DNA of 64,000 nucleotides from QNYQ01 sp964542985 (GTDB lineage: Archaea; Thermoproteota; Thermoprotei_A; Sulfolobales; Pyrodictiaceae): positions 1-64,000 of the forward strand of contig CAZIWH010000002.1 of assembly GCA_964542985.1 (NCBI GenBank). The letters are read 5' to 3'. Under the pieces are notes generated by a model, which worked only from the letters and a program-made list of their open reading frames with translations, ran no database searches and was not told the DNA's origin. Positions 25,382-33,131 of the stretch are shown here, one piece after another. The translations under genes were made by a program, and so were the position numbers. The first letter of the stretch is position 1, and each line of letters begins with the position of its first letter.

Positions 25382-25861
25382 GTGGCAGGAAAGAGGAGGA
25401 AGAAGGGTCGCTCCCACTCCACAAGGCCTGCGAGCCCGACTGTGCCTAAGTGGGTGCAGTACGACCCGGAGGAGATAGAGGAGATAATCGTAGACCTGGC
25501 AAGGAAGGGCTACGGCCCTAGCATGATAGGCATAGTGCTCCGCGACCAGTTCGGCATACCCCTGGTGAAGCCCGTCATAGGCAAGACGATAACGCAGGTC
25601 CTAGAGGAGCATTGCATAAAGATGGTGGTCCCCGAAGACTTGTTCAGACTGATAGAGAAGGCTGTCAACCTGCGCCGTCACCTAGAGGAGCACCCCAAGG
25701 ATACACACGCCAAGAAGGGCCTCCTAGACTTGGAGTCGAAGATAAGGAGGCTAGCCAGTTACTATAAGATGGAGGGCATGCTTCCCGAGGACTGGAAGTA
25801 CGACCCAGCGCAGGCAAAGCTGATAGTAGCCGGCGGCCTCTACGTGGAGGGTAAGTGCTAG
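25382..25861 (+). CDS. rps15: 30S ribosomal protein S15
   Basis: 159 residues. The archaeal N-terminal extension (HSTRPASPTVPKWVQYDPEEIEE) is followed by the S15 helical core (LIEKAVNLRRHLEEHPKDTHAKKGLLDLESKIRRLASYY, 25649-25765). GTG start with GGAGGTG upstream. Confidence 0.95.
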   Translation: MAGKRRKKGRSHSTRPASPTVPKWVQYDPEEIEEIIVDLARKGYGPSMIGIVLRDQFGIPLVKPVIGKTITQVLEEHCIKMVVPEDLFRLIEKAVNLRRHLEEHPKDTHAKKGLLDLESKIRRLASYYKMEGMLPEDWKYDPAQAKLIVAGGLYVEGKC

Positions 25862-25943
25862 CTTCTCCACGTTGCCTCCCTTGCTGCGTGGGAGGCCCCT
25901 AGCTTTTCATGTCTCCTCTTCCTCCTAGGCGGCGGGGACCGGG

Positions 25944-27212
25944 TTGAGCCTGGATGAGGCCTTCTCGAGATTCATAAGCGAGAAGGAGGCAAGTCTGTTC
26001 AGGCCGTCTGCGAGCCAGATAGCAACGGCCTCGAAGGAGTATGGCTTTCTCGAGGTGTGGTGTTTCCCGTCCCTCGACTCGGCCATAGCGGCTGCGATCG
26101 TGCTCCGCGTGCTCAGCAGCAGTGGCGTACAGGCTACTGTCTACTTCTCGCCGGAGCCGCCGCGGCTCATAGAGGAGCCGTCTCTCCTCTTAGGCTACCC
26201 GGCTGCGGTAGCCACAGAACTCACAGTGAAGAAGCCCTCTGCCTTGATAGGGTATGGCGAGAGGCCGCAGGGCCTCCTGCCCCTGGCGGTCACAGCGTCC
26301 AACGATTCAAGCATAGCGGCACTCACGGTGGGCGTCTTATCTGAGATAAGTATCGTTGGAGGTTTCTCTGTCTATGCTGTTGCCGCCGGCTTCTGGCGTG
26401 GCATGGATAGAGGGAAGAGGGGTGAGTTCCCCGGCGTCGAGAACAGTATCGTGGAGATGCTGAAGCTGGAGAACAAGGTTGAGGAGCACTTCAGCCTTAG
26501 GCTGATGAGGTGGAATAGCCTGGCCACTGAGGAGGCCATGGCGGTTACAGTGCAGCCCTACCTGCCAGGGCTCACCGGCTCCATTGAGGCGGCGCGTAGG
26601 ATGCTTGAGGAGGATCCACGGCTGGCCCAGCTGCTGGGCAAGAACATGCACGACGCCCCTGAACAGGGGCTCGCAGTGCTGGGCGAGAAGCTCTATGAGC
26701 TGCTTAAGAACGAGAGCCGCATACCCAGGAGGCCCTCCGAGATAATAGGCCTCGCCTACTACAGCCCCTCTAGCCCCCTCCCCGACCTACGCGAGACACC
26801 CTACGTGCTGGCCGCCGCAGCCTCGGCGGCAGGACTCCACGCCCTCCTAGGCCTAGCCTACGCTGAGGAAGCCTCGGCGGCGGCGGCCCACTACCTCTAC
26901 CGCCGCAGCCTGGGCGAGACTGTGGCCTGGATAGAAGAGGCTAGGAGGGGCAAGCCGCAGCAGAGGCGCCTGGGCAGGCTCCAGATCGCGGTCTACAACG
27001 AGGAGCCGCCGCAGCCCCAGCTGGCGGAGAAGGCACTGAGCCAGCTCGGCGTGGTGCAGCCACATCAGGCCGGTGTCTACGGTGACAAGCTGCTGGCCGA
27101 GAAAGTAGTGGAGACTGCTGGCTATGAGGCTCTCCGCGAGCTGTTACGCCAGGGCTGCCTGGAGTACCTGGAGGGGAGCCCCTATGTCCGCGCCAAGTCC
27201 TGGAGCTGCTAG
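25944..27212 (+). CDS. Cdc45/RecJ-like protein (degenerate DHH family, GINS-associated type)
   Basis: 422 residues with no clear DHH catalytic motif. The N-terminal region LEVWCFPSLDSAIAAAIVLRVLSSSG mirrors the first DHH motif but lacks its HxDxDG, and no DHH triad follows. Assignment rests mainly on position: in archaea the gene between rps15 and the Pcc1/rps3ae pair is the RecJ-like GAN/Cdc45 homologue, and in Crenarchaeota it is a degenerate form (RecJdbh) that binds GINS and MCM in the replicative helicase. TTG start. It overlaps pcc1 by 29 bases. Confidence 0.65.
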   Translation: MSLDEAFSRFISEKEASLFRPSASQIATASKEYGFLEVWCFPSLDSAIAAAIVLRVLSSSGVQATVYFSPEPPRLIEEPSLLLGYPAAVATELTVKKPSALIGYGERPQGLLPLAVTASNDSSIAALTVGVLSEISIVGGFSVYAVAAGFWRGMDRGKRGEFPGVENSIVEMLKLENKVEEHFSLRLMRWNSLATEEAMAVTVQPYLPGLTGSIEAARRMLEEDPRLAQLLGKNMHDAPEQGLAVLGEKLYELLKNESRIPRRPSEIIGLAYYSPSSPLPDLRETPYVLAAAASAAGLHALLGLAYAEEASAAAAHYLYRRSLGETVAWIEEARRGKPQQRRLGRLQIAVYNEEPPQPQLAEKALSQLGVVQPHQAGVYGDKLLAEKVVETAGYEALRELLRQGCLEYLEGSPYVRAKSWSC

Positions 27213-27519
27213 GCTACGGGCAACAATAAGGATACATGGCCTCGGCCGCGCAGCGGAGGCCGCGGCCGCGGCGCTCAGGCCGGACGACAAGGGAGCGCCG
27301 CCGTGGATGAGGATAAGCGAGCACGTAGAGGACGGTAACCTCGTCATCGTAGTTGAGGTCGATGGGCTGAGGCTTGGGAGCCTCCGCAACACTGTGGATG
27401 AGATACTCTCTACACTATATTCACTGCTCAAGGCGATAGAGGAGACTGCTAAGGCTTTAAACCAGACTGCGGCAGGGCCTGGAGACGCCGGGAGGGAGGG
27501 TAATGAGCCGCCGAGTTAG
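27184..27519 (+). CDS. pcc1: KEOPS subunit Pcc1
   Basis: About 111 residues. A Pcc1 domain with an N-terminal beta strand (LRATIRIHG), AAALRPDDKG, ISEHVEDGNLVIVVEVDGLRLGSLRNTVDEILSTLYSLLK (27313-27432). Pcc1 dimerises the KEOPS complex and helps bind tRNA. ATG at 27184 lies inside the upstream gene; no later start keeps the first strand. It overlaps rps3ae by 17 bases. Third KEOPS gene of the run; Cgi121 is not in this window. Confidence 0.82.
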   Translation: MSAPSPGAARLRATIRIHGLGRAAEAAAAALRPDDKGAPPWMRISEHVEDGNLVIVVEVDGLRLGSLRNTVDEILSTLYSLLKAIEETAKALNQTAAGPGDAGREGNEPPS

Positions 27520-28150
27520 AGGCGCAAGGGACAAGTGGAGGCTCAAGAAGTGGTACGAGGTCATAGCCCCCCAGGTCTTCGGTAACGTGGCCTTAGGCAC
27601 TACGCCCGCCGACGACCCCCGCAAGCTGATAGGCAGGATAATGGAGACAACACTCTACGACATAACCGGCGACTTCTCCCTGGTGCACGTGCATCTCTTC
27701 TTCCAGATAATAGATGTTGACGAGGAAAACCTGAAAGCCTACACCAGGTTCCGCGGCCACGAGCTAGCCAGGGACTACATGAAGAGCCTCATACGCCGCA
27801 AGAGCAGCAAGATACAGGGCATATACAACGTTACCACTAAGGATGGTTACGGCCTACGCATAACCGGCGTAGTCCTAACCACCTATAGGTGCAAGACAAG
27901 CCAGAAGAAGGCAATACGTAAGATAATGGGCGACATAATAGTCAAGCGCGCAGCAGAGATGACCCTAGACGAGCTGATAAACGCAATGCTCTTCGGCAGC
28001 CTAGCCAACGAGATATTCGAGCAGGCCAAGAAGATATACCCGCTGAGGAAGGTTGAGATATACAAATCTAAGCTACTGACCGTTCCCGGTCCAGAGGGGA
28101 AGCCGCAGCCCGCAGTAGTGGTCTCGCCGCTCATGTATGAGGTACACTAG
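27503..28150 (+). CDS. rps3ae: 30S ribosomal protein S3Ae
   Basis: 215 residues: DKWRLKKWYEVIAPQVFGNVALGTTPADDP (27530-27619), YTRFRGHELARDYMKSLIRRKSSKI (27741-27815) and RKIMGDIIVKRA, as in archaeal S3Ae. Start ATG behind GGGAGGG inside the pcc1 coding end. Last gene of the plus-strand run that starts at aIF2-gamma. Confidence 0.95.
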   Translation: MSRRVRGARDKWRLKKWYEVIAPQVFGNVALGTTPADDPRKLIGRIMETTLYDITGDFSLVHVHLFFQIIDVDEENLKAYTRFRGHELARDYMKSLIRRKSSKIQGIYNVTTKDGYGLRITGVVLTTYRCKTSQKKAIRKIMGDIIVKRAAEMTLDELINAMLFGSLANEIFEQAKKIYPLRKVEIYKSKLLTVPGPEGKPQPAVVVSPLMYEVH

Positions 28151-28339
28151 CCAAGCCAATAACTACACAGACCGGGCGGGAAGCGACGCCGCTCCTCCGG
28201 GTTTTGGCCGGCTCGCTGCTCCGTGGTTCAAGCCCCTAGGCACCTTTCTCCCAAGTCCAGAGGCCAGGCAATGGTCTGTCCTCCGGTGATAGCCCTGGCT
28301 TGTCCTACAGGATTCCGAAGTGCAGAGGTGTGTGTAGGC

Positions 28340-29443
28340 TTGACTGAAGGCACGTGTAACTATATTCTTGTGAAAACCGTGCTGGGAATGGAGCGTGTTG
28401 CAGCAAGCTACATAAAGGAGCTTGATCCTGGAGCGGAGGTCATCTCGTCTCCTAAAGGTTTCCGCGGTCTAGTCCTAGTAAAGCCCAGCATAGATAAGCA
28501 TGAGTTGGCGAAACTCATAGAGGAGAAGGTTCCGGAGGTGGAGAAGCTTGTAGTCGCTGAGGCTTGCACCGAGGCTGAGCCGCGCAAAATAGCTGAGGAG
28601 GCAGCGAAGTTGGCACCAAGGTTCATCTCGAGTGGCGAAACTTTTGCTGTACGGACTGTCAGGAGGGGGAGGCACAGCTTCACGAGCATAGATGTAAACG
28701 TGATAGTCGGCGATGCAGTGAGGAAGGCCACGGGTGCGCAAGTAAACCTCACAATGCCAGACAAGGTGGTAGCGGTAGAGATAATCAGTGACCTCGCGTT
28801 GATAGGGTTCCTCGAGGGGCACAGCCTCTGGAAGAAGATGGGACCCGGTAAGTATCCGATTTACAAGCTGTTCAGAAGGCTAAGCATAGTGCAGATGCCC
28901 TACCTCGGCCCGCTGGACGCGTGCAGAACCATGGGAGTGCGGGTCGGCAGGGAGGTGCAGAACTTCGAGGTGAGCGAGCTTGTGATCGCTCCGATAGGCC
29001 TCGTGGACGCGTTGCAGTTGAAGACATTCCTCGACGGCGTGTTCGAGGGCATAGAGTCTAGGTACGAGATTCAAAGGAAGAGCTACGGCAGGAGGGCCCA
29101 CCGGGTGCCTGTGAGGCTCCAAGACCTCTACCAGCTCGTGAGGAGCAGGGCGGGCCGCGAGGTAATCATAGTGTTCGAGCCTGAGGGGATGCCGGTATCC
29201 AAGGCGGCTAGCAAGCTCTATGAGCTATTGAGGAGCGGGAAGAGGGTGAACTTGCTCTTTGGCTCTAGAGAGGGGATACCGGAGGGCGTCTACAGGTTCG
29301 CTGATCTTGTCCTAGACTTCGCGCCAGGCGTCACGTTGTCCACAGAATATGCGGCGGCGGCGGCTCTGATAGCTATAGCGACCGTTCTACACGATAAGCT
29401 TGCCGAGGAGGAGAAGAAAGGCTTAGAGGACTCCAAGTCCTAG
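28340..29443 (+). CDS. THUMP plus SPOUT domain RNA methyltransferase-like protein (COG1818 type)
   Basis: About 367 residues. A THUMP-like RNA-binding half (up to about residue 165: FISSGETFAVRTVRRGRHSFTSIDVNVIVGDAV) followed by a SPOUT-like Rossmann knot (YLGPLDACRTMGVRVGREVQNFEVSELVIAPIG, and LLFGSREGIPEG and DLVLDFAPGVTLSTEYA in the SAM-binding region). It probably methylates an RNA, target unknown. The frame is open from 28223; TTG 28340 or GTG 28328 just before the first conserved strand is more likely. It overlaps the next, convergent gene by 21 bases. Confidence 0.7.
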   Translation: MTEGTCNYILVKTVLGMERVAASYIKELDPGAEVISSPKGFRGLVLVKPSIDKHELAKLIEEKVPEVEKLVVAEACTEAEPRKIAEEAAKLAPRFISSGETFAVRTVRRGRHSFTSIDVNVIVGDAVRKATGAQVNLTMPDKVVAVEIISDLALIGFLEGHSLWKKMGPGKYPIYKLFRRLSIVQMPYLGPLDACRTMGVRVGREVQNFEVSELVIAPIGLVDALQLKTFLDGVFEGIESRYEIQRKSYGRRAHRVPVRLQDLYQLVRSRAGREVIIVFEPEGMPVSKAASKLYELLRSGKRVNLLFGSREGIPEGVYRFADLVLDFAPGVTLSTEYAAAAALIAIATVLHDKLAEEEKKGLEDSKS

Positions 29444-29992
29444 CAGTGTCTGGTTTATCTGCTTTGCCAGTATCGGATCCCTCCTACCCAGCTCCCTCAG
29501 AATCCTTCTCAGCGCCTGCCTCGGGTCGGGCCTCCTAACCTGCCTTCTCCGCCTCCTGGGTATGGTGGGCTGGGGTGGCTCAACATAGTTCTTCACGTCG
29601 CTGTATATGGTCTCCCTGGCCTCCCTCGAGACGGCCGGCTCGAATCCCTGTAGCCCCGCCTTGGCCAGCATCTCTGCCGCCTCGGGCAGAGGGCTCTCCT
29701 CCTCCCTCAGCTTCTCTAGCGCCTCCAACAGCTCGTGATACTCGGGCCCCGTCTCTCCCCACTTCTCCCTCGCGCGTACAAGGAATGCGTTGGAGATTAC
29801 GCCAGCCAGCCTGCTGGCCAGTCTCCTCGCCTCGCCTAGTCCCGAGTCAACGGGCTTCAGCGGTGCATACAGCGCGTCGGCCGAGGCAAGCAACAGCCTC
29901 GCGCACTTCTTCGGGCTGCCCTCCTCTACGCAGCTCAATACCTCGTCGAGAGCAGCGGCGACTATGGGGCCGACGATGTCGCGCCACGCCAT
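29423..29992 (-). CDS. Hypothetical helical protein
   Basis: 189 residues, mostly helical, with a basic Arg-rich linker (about residues 143-160: PRRRRRQVRRPDPRQALRR). Two Cys near residues 21 and 30. I do not recognise a family. Its C-terminus (LGRRDPILAKQINQTLLGLGVL) overlaps the THUMP-SPOUT gene. Could bind RNA, given the basic stretch, but that is a guess. Confidence 0.5.
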   Translation of the reverse strand: MAWRDIVGPIVAAALDEVLSCVEEGSPKKCARLLLASADALYAPLKPVDSGLGEARRLASRLAGVISNAFLVRAREKWGETGPEYHELLEALEKLREEESPLPEAAEMLAKAGLQGFEPAVSREARETIYSDVKNYVEPPQPTIPRRRRRQVRRPDPRQALRRILRELGRRDPILAKQINQTLLGLGVL

Positions 29993-30250
29993 TCTCTACG
30001 CCACCCTCCCCGTCCAGGGTCAGCCACGGACACCGCCTTAGGCTCAACGATTTTAGCCGTAGCCCTCGCGGGGGCCGGCGGACTCAGCAATCCCAGCCAA
30101 CTCCTCACCTGTATGGGCGTCGGCGAAGAGCGCTCACAGCATAGCCCGCCGGCCCCTCCAGCTCCACGGCGCTTAGAGGCTTCGGGAGAGGCTATTGTTT
30201 TAAGCCCAGTCTGCGGGCTGCTGCGCCCATTCACCTGGGGTGGTGGCCTA
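29993..30250. other. Divergent gap between hypothetical gene and zinc protein
   Basis: About 258 bases. A TTTTAAG element near 30198-30204 fits a plus-strand box A for the zinc protein at 30251, giving a leader of some 25 bases with GGGGTGGTGG before the GTG. Nothing else recognised. Confidence 0.4.
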
Positions 30251-30505
30251 GTGTCCACTGCTGGGCTGAAGGGCATCAACGCGGTTGGCCACCGCGGCTG
30301 GGTACAGGTCAAGTGCAGAATATGTGCCACCAAGCTTGACACGACGCTAGACATAGTCTACGTGTGTCCACACTGCCGCGACAAGTACGATGCCTACTTC
30401 TGCGCAGCCGACGCTAAGAGGCTACACTACCGCTGCCCGTTCTGCGGCCGTAGCCTCGAGCTGATAACCCCCTGGATAGCCGAAAAGCGCGGCATGGGCC
30501 GCTAA
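30251..30505 (+). CDS. Small zinc-ribbon protein, family unknown
   Basis: About 84 residues with seven Cys: KCRIC, YVCPHC, FC and RCPFCG, enough for one or two zinc sites. His residues near them may add ligands. The reading frame is open from 30113, but the GTG at 30251 with GGGGTGGTGG upstream fits the promoter. Composition suggests a small nucleic-acid- or protein-binding factor. No function is claimed. It sits just before a hypothetical gene and DNA ligase on the same strand. Confidence 0.55.
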   Translation: MSTAGLKGINAVGHRGWVQVKCRICATKLDTTLDIVYVCPHCRDKYDAYFCAADAKRLHYRCPFCGRSLELITPWIAEKRGMGR

Positions 30506-30546
30506 AGGTCTCTGGGCGCCGAGGCCCGCCAGGGGGTGCACGTATT

Positions 30547-31017
30547 TTGTTCGTCCCCCCTGCATCGAAGCAGCCCGAGGTAGTTGAGGCCGAGCTAGGG
30601 GTACGCGAATACTGGTTCGAAACCCATCGACGCCTCATAATAATCCCCGATGGAGACGAAGTAGTGGTCTCGATAGACGTCTATGCCGAAGTCCCCTGTC
30701 CTCCCGGGGAGCCCGCCCTCGAGGCAGGCGGAGCTAGGCTACATTACGTTCCCCTAGAGGGAGTCAAGGCCCCCCCAGGGCTGGAGGTCAGGGAGGCGCT
30801 CCTAACAATCCTGGAGACCCTTGAGGGCTGTGAGGCCGTGAACGTCAGGCTGAGGGCGGCGGCCGGGGAGATAAGCCGGGAGCAGGTCTTGGCCCTCTAC
30901 CGCTCTGCAGTGTTTATAGTTGAGCACCGCGATCCCTTCGAGAGCCCGCTGCCGAGCCCGCCGCTTGTAGCAAGGGTCTACGAGGCCAGGACAACGATGC
31001 GGAGGCGTAGGCGATAA
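30547..31017 (+). CDS. Hypothetical protein upstream of DNA ligase
   Basis: 156 residues, acidic and proline-rich, with a beta-rich N-terminal half (YWFETHRRLIIIPDGDEVVVSIDVYAEV) and a Arg-rich end. No family recognised. TTG start at 30547. It ends 65 bases before the preferred ligase start and may share its transcript. Confidence 0.5.
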   Translation: MFVPPASKQPEVVEAELGVREYWFETHRRLIIIPDGDEVVVSIDVYAEVPCPPGEPALEAGGARLHYVPLEGVKAPPGLEVREALLTILETLEGCEAVNVRLRAAAGEISREQVLALYRSAVFIVEHRDPFESPLPSPPLVARVYEARTTMRRRRR

Positions 31018-31082
31018 GCCCGGCGGCTCTTATGAGCCTCTACGCCGCCTATTCTCCACTCTGGGGCTGTCGCATCGTGCCC

Positions 31083-32909
31083 ATGAAATTCTCCTTGCTG
31101 GCTGAGACCTTTGAGAAGATAGAGAGGGTAACCTCGAGGACGCAGATGCTGCTCTACCTCGTAGAGCTGTTCAAGAAGACTCCTCCCGATGTCGTTGACA
31201 AGGTCGTGTACTTCATTCAAGGCAAGCTCTGGCCCGACTGGAAGGGGCTACCCGAACTCGGAGTGGGCGAAAAGCTTCTCATAAAGGCGGCTTCAATAGC
31301 GCTCCATGTCTCTGAGCACGAGATAGAGTCGCTGGCCAAGAAGGTGGGCGATATAGGCAGGGCCATAGAGATAATAAAGACCGAGAAGATGAAGAAGGGT
31401 GTCTCTGCTCCTGGTCTCCTCGCATTCATAAAGAAGTCCGCAGCGGAGACAGGGCTCACCGTGGAGAAGGTCTACGAGACGCTGGCTAAGATAGCGATGG
31501 CGCAGGGCGAGGGGAGTCGGGAGATAAAGCTCAAGCTGCTCGCCGGCCTCCTCGCAGAGGCTTCGCCCAAGGAGGCGAAATACATAGCGAGGTTTGTTGA
31601 GGGACGGCTGAGGCTCGGCGTGGGAGATGCGACAATAATGGAGGCATTGGCAGTAGTCTACGCGGGCAGTGCTGCCCTCAAGCCCGTGGTCGAGAGGGCC
31701 TACAATCTCAGGGCGGATCTCGGCATGATAGCCAAGATACTGGCTACTCAGGGCATAGAGGCTCTCAAGAACATTAAGCCCGAAGTGGGCATTCCGATAA
31801 GGCCAATGCTGGCTGAGAGGCTTAACGACCCGGTGGAGATACTGAAGAAGCTTGGCGGCCGCGCCTTGGTTGAGTACAAGTATGACGGCGAGCGCGCGCA
31901 GATACACAAGAAGGATGATAAGGTATGGATATTCTCTAGGCGCCTCGAGAACATAACACACATGTACCCGGATGTAGTGGAGATGGCTAGGAAGCAGGTG
32001 AAGGCAAAGGAAGCAATAGTAGAGGGAGAGATAGTCGCGATAAACCCGGAGACCGGAGAGCTGCAACCCTTCCAGGTTCTAATGAGGCGCCGCAGAAAGC
32101 ACGACGTTCGCATAGCTATGGAGGAGATACCGGTAGCGGTATTCCTCTTCGACACCATGTACATTGAAGGCGAGGACTTGACTGTAAAGCCGTTACCCTA
32201 TCGTCACAGCAAGCTCGAGGAGATAATAGAGCGGGGCGAACGCTTCCAACTAGCCAAGGGAATATCTACAAGCGACCCAGACGAGCTGGAGCGCTTCTTC
32301 CTCCAGGCGATAGAGGACGGCGCCGAAGGAGTTATGGCGAAGGCATTGCACGATAAGAGTATCTATCAAGCAGGTGCCAGGGGCTGGCTGTGGATAAAGT
32401 ACAAGCGCGACTACAAGTCGGAGATGAGCGATACAGTGGACCTTGTGGTCATAGGAGCGTTCTACGGCAAGGGCCGCCGCGGCGGCAAGTTTGGAGCATT
32501 GCTCATGGCCGCCTACGACCCCGACACTGATACATTCAAGAGCGTCTGCAAGGTGGGTAGCGGCTTCACGGACGAGGATCTTGAGAGGTTGAACGAGATG
32601 CTCAAGCCCTATATGAGGCAGACGAAGCCGCCACGCGTAGACAGCCAAATGAAGCCCGACGTATGGGTTGAGCCAGCCCTAGTGGCCGAGATAATCGGTG
32701 CAGAGTTGACGCTAAGCCCGATACACACCTGCTGCTATGGCTGGGTCAGGCCGGGCGCCGGCATCTCGATAAGGTTCCCGAGGTTCATACGCTGGAGGCC
32801 CGACAAGGGCCCCGAGGATGCCACGACCACCAAGGAACTCTACGAGATGTACAAGAGGCAGCTACGCAAGATAGAGGAGAAGCGTGAAGCATTGAACCGA
32901 GCAAGATAA
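31083..32909 (+). CDS. lig: ATP-dependent (or ADP/GTP-tolerant) DNA ligase
   Basis: 608 residues: N-terminal DNA-binding domain (about 1-230), nucleotidyltransferase domain with motif I EYKYDGERAQIH (active Lys near residue 266), motif III AIVEGEIVA, motif V MAKAL and WLWIKYKRDY, then an OB fold. It seals nicks in replication and repair. Desulfurococcales ligases have been reported to use ADP or GTP as well as ATP; sequence alone does not decide this. The frame is open from 31032, but homologues begin at MKFSLLAETFEKIE. Confidence 0.93.
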   Translation: MKFSLLAETFEKIERVTSRTQMLLYLVELFKKTPPDVVDKVVYFIQGKLWPDWKGLPELGVGEKLLIKAASIALHVSEHEIESLAKKVGDIGRAIEIIKTEKMKKGVSAPGLLAFIKKSAAETGLTVEKVYETLAKIAMAQGEGSREIKLKLLAGLLAEASPKEAKYIARFVEGRLRLGVGDATIMEALAVVYAGSAALKPVVERAYNLRADLGMIAKILATQGIEALKNIKPEVGIPIRPMLAERLNDPVEILKKLGGRALVEYKYDGERAQIHKKDDKVWIFSRRLENITHMYPDVVEMARKQVKAKEAIVEGEIVAINPETGELQPFQVLMRRRRKHDVRIAMEEIPVAVFLFDTMYIEGEDLTVKPLPYRHSKLEEIIERGERFQLAKGISTSDPDELERFFLQAIEDGAEGVMAKALHDKSIYQAGARGWLWIKYKRDYKSEMSDTVDLVVIGAFYGKGRRGGKFGALLMAAYDPDTDTFKSVCKVGSGFTDEDLERLNEMLKPYMRQTKPPRVDSQMKPDVWVEPALVAEIIGAELTLSPIHTCCYGWVRPGAGISIRFPRFIRWRPDKGPEDATTTKELYEMYKRQLRKIEEKREALNRAR

Positions 32910-33131
32910 ACCCCCTAGGCTGCCCTTTATCTCTACGCCACGGCGGTGAGGACTACCCGGCAAGTAGGAGCCGAGGAGCAGCTCCGGCCATGACTGTTCA
33001 GAGTTTCGCCGAGCCGCCATCCTATGTCCGTCTGGGGGAGAAGGGGGCGGTGAAGAGGAACCCCCACTGCATGTGGGGTCTACCCCCACCGTTTGACTCC
33101 CCGCGGGGGAGGGTGATGCGGGGCCGGCGCT
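32910..33131. other. Intergenic gap with competing hairpins, candidate small RNA or terminator
   Basis: CTTTATC at 32925-32931 resembles a box A. Between 33034 and 33111, G- and C-runs alternate. GTGGGG (33073-33078) can pair either with CCCCAC 33062-33067 or with CCCCAC 33084-33089. A third hairpin, CTCCCC-GCG-GGGGAG, spans 33097-33111. Ends are near the antiporter stop (33132) on the other strand, so part may be its terminator. No protein or known RNA family is recognised. Confidence 0.35.

Noticed and set aside
28285..28350. Possible C/D box sRNA (GTGATAG ... CTGA)
   Set aside because: C box imperfect, no good C'/D' pair and weak terminal stem. It also overlaps the leader of the THUMP-SPOUT gene.
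30600..30640. T-arm-like GGTTCGAAACC
   Set aside because: Lies inside the coding frame of the gene at 30547. The flanks do not pair as a tRNA acceptor or anticodon stem.
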